Positions 7,626 to 14,996 of a DNA stretch of 64,000 nucleotides are shown here, in pieces. A model generated the notes under the pieces. That model saw only the letters and a list, made by a program, of their open reading frames with translations, was not told the origin of the DNA and did no database searches. Position 1 is the stretch's first letter; each line of letters opens with the position of its first letter. Made by a program: the position numbers and the translations under genes. Source of the stretch: an uncultured Mogibacterium sp. (GTDB lineage Bacteria; Bacillota; Clostridia; Peptostreptococcales; Anaerovoracaceae); contig NZ_CALISE010000023.1 in assembly GCF_938041965.1 (NCBI RefSeq), positions 1-64,000 on the forward strand, given 5' to 3'.

Positions 7626-8273
7626 ATGACTTTACAGAGTTTTGTTGAATCAAGAGTCGGTCAGGTATTGATTGTATTTATAATCATCCTGTTACTATGC
7701 TTAATTACAGTTAGCGGAAAATCAAAGAGCGATAACAAGAGAATCGATGTTAAAGCACTCACTGTTTCTTCTCTGCTAATTGCAATTGCTATGGTTCTAT
7801 CTAACATCAAGATATTCACTATGCCACAAGGGGGATCAATTACACTGTTCTCTCTACTACCAATAGCTGTTATCACTTACCTATATGGTACTAAACGCGG
7901 TGTAACTGCTGGGGTTGCTCTAGGTCTTGTAAATCTAATATTCGGGCCTTACGTAATTCATCCTCTTCAGCTACTGCTCGACTATCCGATTGCTTTTGGA
8001 GCACTCGGTCTCGGCGGTGCACTACGTGACAGCAAAAATGGCCTGACTAAAGTATATCTTACAGGTGTATTTGCGAGATACTTCTGTGCTGTGGCATCGG
8101 GCATAATCTTCTTTGGAGCGTATGCGCCAAAGGGATTCCACGCAGTTACATGGTCGATTTGGTACAACTTCACTTACCTGGCAGTTGAAGCTGCAATAAC
8201 GGTTGTTGTAATCAATATGCCACCGGTTAAATCTATTTTTGAGAAGATGAAGAATGATAACCAAAGAGAATAA
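7626..8273 (+). CDS. thiT: Thiamine transporter ThiT (ECF S component)
   Basis: Membrane substrate-binding subunit of an energy-coupling-factor transporter for thiamine; it works with the shared EcfAA'T module, which is not in this window. The protein is 215 residues with six hydrophobic segments. GLVNLIFGPYVIHPLQLLLD and the Trp/Tyr-rich FHAVTWSIWYNFTYLAVE resemble ThiT thiamine-site regions. The start at 7626 is chosen because AGGAGG precedes it by seven bases; the ATG at 7608 would lie inside the regulatory hairpin. The TPP riboswitch just upstream supports the substrate. It overlaps maf by 20 bases. Confidence 0.92.
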   Translation: MTLQSFVESRVGQVLIVFIIILLLCLITVSGKSKSDNKRIDVKALTVSSLLIAIAMVLSNIKIFTMPQGGSITLFSLLPIAVITYLYGTKRGVTAGVALGLVNLIFGPYVIHPLQLLLDYPIAFGALGLGGALRDSKNGLTKVYLTGVFARYFCAVASGIIFFGAYAPKGFHAVTWSIWYNFTYLAVEAAITVVVINMPPVKSIFEKMKNDNQRE

Positions 8274-8877
8274 TCCGCTATTAGATCGATATGCTAGAGT
8301 TATTCTCGCATCAAAGTCCCCTCGCAGATTGGACATACTGAGAGATCATGGTGTTGAACCAATTGTAATGCCTGGAAATGCTGACGAATCACTACCAGAG
8401 GGTATATCATTTACAGGTGCGGTAACGATGCTTTCCGAGCGAAAAGCTATGGCAGCATTAGAACTTCCAGATATATTAGTACTTGAAGGCAAATCGCTAC
8501 TTATCGCTTCGGACACTATCGTCTATAAAGATATTATCATGGGCAAACCACACGATAATGAGGATGCTTTTAAAATGCTGGCATCTCTACGAAATGATAC
8601 CCATTATGTGGCTACTGGTGTCACACTCATAGACATTATTGACGGAGTTCCTCAGATCGATGACATATGCTCGTTTTCCGAAGTCACGGAGATCATATGC
8701 GGTAATTATACAGATGAAGACATATGGTCATATATAAAGACTGGTGAACCGGCTGACAAAGCTGGCGCATACGCTATCCAAGGCGGTTTTAGAAAATATA
8801 TCAGAGAGTTTAGAGGCGATTACGAGAACGTCGTTGGGCTACCTTATAATAGGATAATCAGCGAACTTAATAAATAA
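8254..8877 (+). CDS. maf: Maf-family nucleoside triphosphate pyrophosphatase
   Basis: Hydrolyses non-canonical or methylated nucleoside triphosphates to monophosphates (dTTP/UTP pyrophosphatase type); house-cleaning and linked to septum control. The signature ASKSPRR is near residue 20, and the conserved SDTIVY, GKPHD, TGVTLID and YAIQGG follow. At 207 residues it is slightly longer than usual (about 190). The start lies inside the end of thiT in another frame, indicating translational coupling. A terminator follows. The link to thiamine uptake is probably only by transcription. Confidence 0.92.
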   Translation: MITKENNPLLDRYARVILASKSPRRLDILRDHGVEPIVMPGNADESLPEGISFTGAVTMLSERKAMAALELPDILVLEGKSLLIASDTIVYKDIIMGKPHDNEDAFKMLASLRNDTHYVATGVTLIDIIDGVPQIDDICSFSEVTEIICGNYTDEDIWSYIKTGEPADKAGAYAIQGGFRKYIREFRGDYENVVGLPYNRIISELNK

Positions 8878-8890
8878 CATCAACGTAACT

Positions 8891-8925
8891 TGGGCTGCAC
8901 ATTTCATATGGTAGCCCACTTTTTA
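8891..8925 (+). terminator. Terminator of thiT-maf
   Basis: TGGGCT (8891-8896) pairs with AGCCCA (8913-8918), followed by ctttttat. It lies between the convergent maf and thiE ends. Confidence 0.7.
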
Positions 8926-9480
8926 TAGATTCATATAAAACGACATCTGGCATGCCCCACTTGCTCCGGTCGAAGCAACCTCTTCTATATTGAATTCATC
9001 GATTCCACCTATAGCATAAACTGGTACATCAACTTGCTCTACTATGCTTGTCAGGAATTCTATACCACGTCCAGGGAGCCCCCTCTTGCAGTCAGTTTCA
9101 TAGATATGACCAGCAATTATTGCATTGACACTAGATTCTTCAGCTCTAATGGCTTCTTGAAATGAATGAACTGAAACCCAAACCGATAAGCCATTTAAGC
9201 TTCTAACATTGGATTCATAATCATTAATCGGTAATTGAACGGTTGTACCGAGTTCACGCGCAACCTTATAGTACTTGTTCACAATCAGTCTTACAGAGTA
9301 TAAGTCACAGAGCAATTTAACTTTATAAGCTAGTTCCCTATATTCGTCTTCAGAAAGATCTTTCTCTCTAAGTATCACGACATCTGGCTTCGAAATTGCA
9401 AATACTATCTTAAGCTGTTCATAAAGCGGTCTATCAGTTAAGTGGCGGTTCGTTACACAGACTTTTTTAAACGTACACAT
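8923..9480 (-). CDS. thiE: Thiamine phosphate synthase-like protein (ThiE/TenI family)
   Basis: Either joins HMP-pyrophosphate and thiazole phosphate to thiamine phosphate (ThiE) or aromatises the thiazole product (TenI); the two are hard to separate by eye. The 185-residue TIM-barrel protein has DVVILREKDLSEDEYRELA near the start, GHIYETDCKRGLPGRG in the middle and the phosphate-binding VPVYAIGGID loop. It is shorter than typical ThiE (about 210) and, being last in thiSFGH-E, TenI is a real alternative. Its start overlaps the thiH end by 14 bases. Confidence 0.8.
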   Translation of the reverse strand: MCTFKKVCVTNRHLTDRPLYEQLKIVFAISKPDVVILREKDLSEDEYRELAYKVKLLCDLYSVRLIVNKYYKVARELGTTVQLPINDYESNVRSLNGLSVWVSVHSFQEAIRAEESSVNAIIAGHIYETDCKRGLPGRGIEFLTSIVEQVDVPVYAIGGIDEFNIEEVASTGASGACQMSFYMNL

Positions 9481-10690
9481 AATCGTTCATAACCGGCTGC
9501 ATGCCGTGATCCCTAAGAGCCTTACAGATTTCATCGACGGACCTTCCGTCTGCAATTTCGAACTGATTATCACCAGAACTCGTTTCATCATCGCTATGGC
9601 TACCAATCCCAGTATCCACACCTGCTGAGATTTTTGTAGCAGTTATACCCATGACATTATCTCTGAATCCAGCTCGCTCGCGAGTTGAAATGGTCATCGC
9701 AGCAAACGGAAGAAAAATCCTATATGCGGAGATAACTTGAAGCAGTTGGCGTTCTCCCACAATCTCATTATTCTGATTCGGTGTGAACATCGCCCCTTCA
9801 TCGTTATTGCTGATGATTGGCCTCAGTCTTGGACATGAAAGCGAAATCTCTGCCCATGGATACTTGCGCTGAATTAGATATGCATGAAGTCCTGTTGCTA
9901 AAGCATCTTTTCTAAAATTATCAAGTCCTAGAAGTGCCGCAAATCCTACGCCTCTCATACCGCCCATAAGCGCTCTCTCCTGGGCATTAAACCTATATGG
10001 GAAAACCCTCTTGTGTCCAGCTAGGTGAAGCCTCTCATATTCATCGGAATTATACGTCTCTTGAAAGACAGTTACGTAGTCAGCTCCGCACGACTTTAGA
10101 TACGCATACTCATCCGAGTTCATCGGATATACCTCAATCCCGATGTTCTTGAAGTATCTTATGCCAATTTTACACGCTTCACCGATATATTCTATATCTG
10201 ACTTACTCCTACTTTCCCCTGTTAAAATTAGTATCTCTTCAAGCCCGGTTTTCGCTATAGCCTTCATCTCCTTCTCTATCTCGTCCGCGCATAACTTTGC
10301 TCTATGAATTTTATTATGGCAATTGAAACCGCAGTACACACAGTAGTTCTCGCAGTAATTTGATATGTATAAAGGTGTAAATAGATTTACGACATTACCG
10401 AAGTGTTTCCTCCTCTCGATACTAGCTTTCTTGGCGATTTGCTCTAGGTACTTTTCTGCTGCTGGAGATAGCAGTGCCTTGAAATCATCGATACTGCATC
10501 TATCCGACTTAATAGCACGCACTACATCTGATTCGCTGTATACCAAAGGGTTATATGAATTAATTTCGGCTATAACCCTATCAAACGTATCATGAGGAAT
10601 AATCTCCATTCCGTCCATATACGCCATATGGTCAGTGCGCAGCCTCATTTTCTCACTACCAGACGACTCCATATGTTTCACATCATTCAT
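9467..10690 (-). CDS. thiH: 2-iminoacetate synthase ThiH (tyrosine lyase)
   Basis: A radical SAM enzyme that splits tyrosine to dehydroglycine (2-iminoacetate) and p-cresol, giving the C-N unit of the thiazole ring in anaerobes. The 4Fe-4S cluster motif is at Cys113, Cys117 and Cys120 (CENYCVYC). LILTGESRSKSDIEYI and EVYPMNSDEYAYLKSCGADY follow the normal ThiH order. The length of 407 is slightly above the usual 370-380 because of the N-terminus. GGAGG precedes the ATG, and it starts three bases after thiG. Using ThiH instead of the oxygen-dependent ThiO fits an anaerobe. Confidence 0.96.
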   Translation of the reverse strand: MNDVKHMESSGSEKMRLRTDHMAYMDGMEIIPHDTFDRVIAEINSYNPLVYSESDVVRAIKSDRCSIDDFKALLSPAAEKYLEQIAKKASIERRKHFGNVVNLFTPLYISNYCENYCVYCGFNCHNKIHRAKLCADEIEKEMKAIAKTGLEEILILTGESRSKSDIEYIGEACKIGIRYFKNIGIEVYPMNSDEYAYLKSCGADYVTVFQETYNSDEYERLHLAGHKRVFPYRFNAQERALMGGMRGVGFAALLGLDNFRKDALATGLHAYLIQRKYPWAEISLSCPRLRPIISNNDEGAMFTPNQNNEIVGERQLLQVISAYRIFLPFAAMTISTRERAGFRDNVMGITATKISAGVDTGIGSHSDDETSSGDNQFEIADGRSVDEICKALRDHGMQPVMNDYVYV

Positions 10691-10693
10691 ATC

Positions 10694-11458
10694 TTAATCC
10701 TCCAGAAATCCAGTAAGCGGTGACGAGGCAACTCCGCCATCTTTCACTATGCGTCCAAGGCCTGCAAGGTATGCTGCTCTTCCTGCTTTAATAGCCCTTC
10801 CAAATGCTCCTGTCATCCCCGCTACGTCATTTGCCGTCGCAATTGCCGTATTAGCCATAACCGCACTTACACCCATTTCCATAGCTTCACAAGCCTGAGA
10901 TGGTGAACCTATACCGGCATCTACAATGATTGGGATGTCAATCTCATCAACGAGGATCTTGATTATATCTTTAGTTACTAACCCCCTATTTGAGCCAATG
11001 GGTGCGGCTAGTGGCATAATAGTCGCAGCACCCGCATCTACGAGAGCTCTTGCTACATTCAGATCCGGATACATATATGGCATCACGATAAATCCTTCAT
11101 TTGCCAAAATCTCTGTTGCACGTATAGTCTCATAATTATCTGGGAACAAGTACTTCGAATCACTTATGACTTCAATCTTAATGAAGTCGCCGCATCCCAG
11201 CTCCCTAGCGAGCCTTGCTATTCTAACCGCTTCTTCGGCATTCCTCGCTCCAGATGTGTTAGGAAGCAGAGTTACGTGGTCTGGGATGTACTGAAGGATA
11301 TTCTGAACGTCTGTATTAGCTCTTCTCACCGAGAGAGTAATCATCTCTGCCCCTGCCTGTTCAACGGCAGCCCGTATCAATTCCACATCGTATTTGCCTG
11401 AACCTAATATAAATCTTGAATCAAATTCATGACCACCAATCACTAATTTATCATTCAT
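10694..11458 (-). CDS. thiG: Thiazole synthase ThiG
   Basis: Condenses 1-deoxy-xylulose 5-phosphate, 2-iminoacetate and ThiS thiocarboxylate to the thiazole phosphate. The 254-residue TIM barrel has the conserved FILGSGKY start, LPNTSGARNAEEAVRIA, the KIEVISDSKYLFPDN block that includes the Schiff-base lysine region, and PIIVDAGIGSPSQACEAMEMG. AAGGAG lies seven bases before the ATG. It forms a complex with ThiS and ThiH, which are in the same operon. A 102-base gap without visible structure separates it from thiF. Confidence 0.97.
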   Translation of the reverse strand: MNDKLVIGGHEFDSRFILGSGKYDVELIRAAVEQAGAEMITLSVRRANTDVQNILQYIPDHVTLLPNTSGARNAEEAVRIARLARELGCGDFIKIEVISDSKYLFPDNYETIRATEILANEGFIVMPYMYPDLNVARALVDAGAATIMPLAAPIGSNRGLVTKDIIKILVDEIDIPIIVDAGIGSPSQACEAMEMGVSAVMANTAIATANDVAGMTGAFGRAIKAGRAAYLAGLGRIVKDGGVASSPLTGFLED

Positions 11459-11560
11459 TATGTGCTCCTTATATTTTAAAAAATCCTGTTTACGCGTGTA
11501 ACCAAAATCCCTTTATCCCCATTGCATCTCAAAATATCTCGATTCCACATTAAATCTCAA

Positions 11561-12223
11561 TTAAATATTATCCACTCCTAGAATATGTCCTATCACGAGA
11601 TTTGCTTGATGACCTGCACATATAGCAACTCTCGGAGCCATTAGCCCAATGCCGTCACCTACATCCGTATGCTCGTCACCGCATATGAATAATCTATCCA
11701 TGATGCGTCTTGACCTTATTTCATTTGCGCTCCCACACCCAGCCATGCCAGATCCTGATATCACGATTGGACCATAGTCAATTGACAGTAGTGAATCGAT
11801 AAGCATCGCTTTTGACTCCGCCCCATCAAATGCCTCGCACACGATGTCATAACCTCCTAATATCTCATCGCAGTTATCCGCTACTACGCGAACACAGTCA
11901 GTAGTTACTTTCATGTAAGGGTTTATTTCCATGAGAATTTCTTTTATAGCATCAACTTTTCGCGAACCAATATGCTTAACGGTGTATACTTGCCTGTTCA
12001 GATTAGTTATATCTACGATGTCGAAGTCGACAATATGAAGGTGTCCAACGCCGCTTCTAGCGAGCATAACGGCGATATTTGAACCGAGACCACCCGCACC
12101 TGCAATGGCTACGCTTGCAATCTTTAGTTTCTGATGTACAGCCTGTGAAAATCTGTCATCTTTAGCCTTTTCAAATTCACTGGCACTAGGAAACTTCGTA
12201 TTAGAAGAATTTAAATTTTCCAT
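11561..12223 (-). CDS. thiF: ThiS adenylyltransferase ThiF (short form)
   Basis: Activates the C-terminal glycine of ThiS by adenylation so that sulfur can be transferred to it. The 220-residue E1-like protein has the nucleotide-binding GAGGLGSNIAVMLARSGVG, DFDIVDITNLNRQVY and the YDIVCEAFDGAESKAML stretch. It is the short ThiF form common in Clostridia, ending after CAGHQANLVIGHILG. Its ribosome binding site is formed by the last glycine codons of thiS (GGA GGA GGT TAA), three bases from its ATG, so the two genes are tightly coupled. Confidence 0.93.
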   Translation of the reverse strand: MENLNSSNTKFPSASEFEKAKDDRFSQAVHQKLKIASVAIAGAGGLGSNIAVMLARSGVGHLHIVDFDIVDITNLNRQVYTVKHIGSRKVDAIKEILMEINPYMKVTTDCVRVVADNCDEILGGYDIVCEAFDGAESKAMLIDSLLSIDYGPIVISGSGMAGCGSANEIRSRRIMDRLFICGDEHTDVGDGIGLMAPRVAICAGHQANLVIGHILGVDNI

Positions 12224-12226
12224 CGT

Positions 12227-12424
12227 TTAACCTCCTCCCATTAAGCAAACTATTTCTATCTTATCTCCGTCGTTTATAAGAGTGTCTGCATAATTCTTCT
12301 TAGGTATGATCTCACCAAGCCTCTCTACCGCAATACAAGATGTGCTGTACGAGAGCGATATCACAAGGTCTTGTACTGTCATGCCGGATGTATATTCAAT
12401 TTCCTTACCATTTACCTTAATCAA
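12227..12424 (-). CDS. thiS: Sulfur carrier protein ThiS, TTG start
   Basis: A ubiquitin-like carrier whose C-terminal glycine becomes a thiocarboxylate and donates sulfur to the thiazole ring. Starting at TTG (12424-12422), seven bases after GGTGG, gives a 65-residue protein, (M)IKVNGKEIEYTSGMTVQDL..., which matches the family length. A longer frame from ATG at 12496 would add 24 residues not found in the family and lacks a ribosome binding site. It ends in CLMGGG, keeping the required Gly-Gly end. First gene of thiSFGHE. Confidence 0.92.
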   Translation of the reverse strand: MIKVNGKEIEYTSGMTVQDLVISLSYSTSCIAVERLGEIIPKKNYADTLINDGDKIEIVCLMGGG

Positions 12425-12518
12425 ATTCTCACCACCTTTCATAATGGACTTTATAATTTGCCTATTCCCCTCGATTCGTTTATTAGCTGCTGTCATAAGT
12501 TAAGTACCCATACGGCAA

Positions 12519-12576
12519 CAAAAAAAGGTCATACGAAGTTCTACACCCAAGGTGGTGTACCCCTTCGTATGACCTT
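12519..12576 (-). terminator. Long hairpin with U-tract in the thiS leader
   Basis: Outer stem of 14 perfect pairs (12525-12538 with 12563-12576), inner stem TACACC/GGTGTA (12542-12547 with 12554-12559), then on the minus strand a run of seven Ts. It begins only about ten bases after the predicted transcription start and lies roughly 100 bases before thiS. No TPP aptamer is visible between promoter and hairpin. It could be an attenuator, the end of a short RNA, or a copy of a dispersed palindromic repeat. The rest of 12425-12762 holds the thiS promoter and no gene. Confidence 0.75.
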
Positions 12577-12592
12577 GCATACTCTATCTCTA

Positions 12593-12620
12593 ATTATAAG
12601 TGACTGAGTATTATTGTCAA
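12593..12620 (-). promoter_or_regulatory. Strong promoter of the thiSFGHE operon
   Basis: On the minus strand a perfect TTGACA (12620-12615), 16-base spacer and a perfect TATAAT (12598-12593). The predicted start is near 12586, directly before the long hairpin. Confidence 0.8.
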
Positions 12621-12762
12621 TAAAAAACTAGTATTTAAACTATTACAAATACTAATAGGTCATCCTTTATTGATTAAAATAAAGTCTAAGATATGCCCCA
12701 TACAATATGATAATATTTAGTTAAATATAAACAATCTAATTAATATATAAGAAAGGGAAATC

Positions 12763-12969
12763 ATGCGTAAGGACAACTTAAAGTTAATTTTAGGACTTGT
12801 ATGCATTTGCTTACTTTCTACACCAATAAGCACCTTTATCTCAGACCATATTAACGTGACAACTGATGAATTCTCTATAAGTAGAATTACAAATTTTGCA
12901 TGGAGTATCCGAATTGCTTGCCTTATTTTGGCGATGTATTTCTTATCCAATGATAGTAATCAGAAATAA
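12763..12969 (+). CDS. Small membrane protein, unknown
   Basis: A 68-residue frame with two hydrophobic segments (about residues 6-27 and 42-62) separated by a polar stretch. GAAAGGG lies six bases before the ATG. It stands alone between the divergent thi operon and the convergent Mrp operon. There is no recognisable motif. The good ribosome binding site supports coding, but its small size leaves doubt. Confidence 0.5.
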   Translation: MRKDNLKLILGLVCICLLSTPISTFISDHINVTTDEFSISRITNFAWSIRIACLILAMYFLSNDSNQK

Positions 12970-13012
12970 CCTACATATTAGATAAAACATTCTATTATCA
13001 TTCAGCATCAAA

Positions 13013-13047
13013 GACAAAAACCAGTTGCTACGCAAAGCAACTGGTTT
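13013..13047 (-). terminator. Terminator of the Mrp operon
   Basis: Stem AAACCAGTTGCT / AGCAACTGGTTT (12 bp, 6-base loop) with extra Ts on the minus strand (ggtttttgtcttt). It lies 16 bases after the stop of the last antiporter gene. Confidence 0.8.
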
Positions 13048-13063
13048 GTACTATCCAATTAAT

Positions 13064-14803
13064 CTAATTAATGTAAATCATCACAATCATCATAATCAGC
13101 GCAAACATCGAAACCGATATCTCAATTACGACTCCGATATCGCGATCTTCATTCTCAAACGAAATATTTCTAATAGCACTATTTCTTGAGTTCTCTGTCC
13201 ATTTATACGGATTCCCTAGTCTCTCGCCAAGGAAATGCACGAAGTTCAGCGATTTACTGTCTGCCCAGGCAGTAAACCTGTTTAGACCGAGTGAAACGCA
13301 ATTAACGAACTTTGCCAGCGGTCTTCTAAAGAACCAGTCAAAATCTAATGAAAGTTCATCGTGCGGAAGCATCTTAACTCTGAAAATCCAGAACACTAGT
13401 GTAGCTCCAGCAAACAGTATTATGTACTCCGCAATATGACTGAGGTTAAAAGGATTCACTGATATTTTGTAAGGCATAATCCTAAAGAGAAGAGACGGAT
13501 ATACACCCAGAATTATACATCCTGAAACCCCTAGAATCATACCTATCTTCATACTCATAGGTATCGGCTTTACCTCGAATTCACTTCTAGCCTTACCGAA
13601 GAACACGAACCAGTTCACCTTTAATGCTACAGAGAGCCAGGTTCCAATAGATGTAACCGTAAGCAGTAGTGCGGTCATCTCGTGACCACCTGCATTAACT
13701 GCATGCATCACGACAGCCTTGGAGGCAAATCCATTCAAGAACGGAATTCCAGCTATCGACAGAGATGCAATGAGGAAAGCCCAAGCTGTGATAGGCATTT
13801 TCTCTTTTAATCCGCCAAGCTCTGTAATTTTTCTCTTACCAGTTGCCATTATGACAGCTCCAGAGCACATCATAAGCACTCCCTTATAAATAATATTGTT
13901 AAATGCATGAGCCGCAGCTCCATCAACTCCCCATGCTCCGCCCATCGCGAGCGATGCGACCATATACCCTAGCTGTGACATTATGTGATAGCTAAACAGT
14001 CTACGAAGATCATTCTCGAGAAAGGCCATTAATACGCCATATAGCGCCATAAATACACCGACATACACAAGTGCTTCAGTACCTGCAAAAATCCTAATCA
14101 TAGCATATATACCTAGCTTAGTGGTATATCCACACATGTAAACTGTTCCTGCAATAGTAGACTCAGGATATGAGTCGGAAATCCACGAATTAAACGGTGG
14201 AACTACTGCATTTACACCAATTCCTATTAGTATGAACCAAAATGCTGCCGAGCCACCTAAGGCAGCAAATCTAGGAATTTCAAGGGAATTCGTCTGCGCT
14301 GCATGTAGCAAGAACCCCACTAGGAGCATGTTCCCTCCAAAGGCATGCATCAGTAGATATCTAAGCGCCGACCTTGATGAACGCCTCGTATGCCTTGCAT
14401 ATATTAGATATGCTGCACTGAATGCAGCAACCTCCCAGAACACGATCATACTGATTATGTCACCTGCCAAAGTCGCAGATATAATACTGCCTCCATATAT
14501 AACCGAAACTCCCTTTTCCCACTTGTCCTGTATGTCAAATGAATAAATGGCGTTGATAACTGTAATTATGCCGAAGATGATTACGAACATCATTGATAAT
14601 CCATCAACATGAATCATCTCTAGCTTGATACCTGGCGTAATCTGATACACCAAATTGCTACTACTATTGAGCGTGAATAATCCAAGAATTCCCGATGCTG
14701 CTGCAATAATTGAACACGGCTTTTTAAACCTATCTTGCAGAACGAGAATTAGCATCCCAATTAGAATCATAAGGAGTCCTGGGTGAAAACTATTTATCAT
14801 CAT
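13064..14803 (-). CDS. Third large Mrp/NuoL-like antiporter subunit, with altered ion-path residues
   Basis: A 579-residue membrane protein of the NuoL/M/N-MrpD family (proton-conducting transporter), about 14 helices plus a long C-terminal cytoplasmic extension (about residues 470-560). The conserved helix-5 Glu is present (MIVFWEVAAFSAAYL) and the second key Lys is present (CGYTTKLGIYAMIRIF). The usual helix-7 motif FGxKxxxxPxHxW is replaced by GIGVNAVVPPFNSW, so Lys and His are both Asn. This subunit may therefore be structural or move ions differently. It is the last gene of the operon and overlaps the 68-residue gene by 14 bases. GGAGG precedes the ATG. Confidence 0.88.
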   Translation of the reverse strand: MMINSFHPGLLMILIGMLILVLQDRFKKPCSIIAAASGILGLFTLNSSSNLVYQITPGIKLEMIHVDGLSMMFVIIFGIITVINAIYSFDIQDKWEKGVSVIYGGSIISATLAGDIISMIVFWEVAAFSAAYLIYARHTRRSSRSALRYLLMHAFGGNMLLVGFLLHAAQTNSLEIPRFAALGGSAAFWFILIGIGVNAVVPPFNSWISDSYPESTIAGTVYMCGYTTKLGIYAMIRIFAGTEALVYVGVFMALYGVLMAFLENDLRRLFSYHIMSQLGYMVASLAMGGAWGVDGAAAHAFNNIIYKGVLMMCSGAVIMATGKRKITELGGLKEKMPITAWAFLIASLSIAGIPFLNGFASKAVVMHAVNAGGHEMTALLLTVTSIGTWLSVALKVNWFVFFGKARSEFEVKPIPMSMKIGMILGVSGCIILGVYPSLLFRIMPYKISVNPFNLSHIAEYIILFAGATLVFWIFRVKMLPHDELSLDFDWFFRRPLAKFVNCVSLGLNRFTAWADSKSLNFVHFLGERLGNPYKWTENSRNSAIRNISFENEDRDIGVVIEISVSMFALIMMIVMIYIN

Positions 14804-14996
14804 CAGTCCTCCCTTCCAAATGAGATGTATCTAAAGAGGCAGTCTGGAGAAGCTCTATCTCTTCATGTATTTCTACTCTCTCGTAATAATTTACATCTCG
14901 GCGTAAAAGCTTATTTAAAATAACCTTACTCATGACCACTAGTGCCAACGAGCCTACGAGTGAGAGAATTGCGTAGTGTATTATCTCGTTTAACAT
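14790..14996 (-). CDS. Small one-helix subunit of the Mrp-type complex
   Basis: A 68-residue protein with one N-terminal membrane helix (about residues 8-30) and an acidic soluble tail. It has GGAGG before the ATG and overlaps both neighbours (7 bases with the preceding gene, 14 with the following), so it is translated as part of the operon. No family is recognised. By position it may be an accessory subunit linking the second and third large subunits, comparable in place to small extra subunits of Mbh/Mbs complexes; that comparison is inference. Confidence 0.7.
   Translation of the reverse strand: MLNEIIHYAILSLVGSLALVVMSKVILNKLLRRDVNYYERVEIHEEIELLQTASLDTSHLEGRTDDDK

Noticed and set aside
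12227..12496. An 89-residue ThiS starting at ATG 12496.
   Set aside because: The extra 24 residues are not found in ThiS and have no ribosome binding site; the TTG at 12424 has one.
12425..12762. A second TPP riboswitch controlling thiSFGHE.
   Set aside because: No CTGAGA or GATAATGC-type blocks are present on the minus strand, and the transcript before the hairpin is too short.
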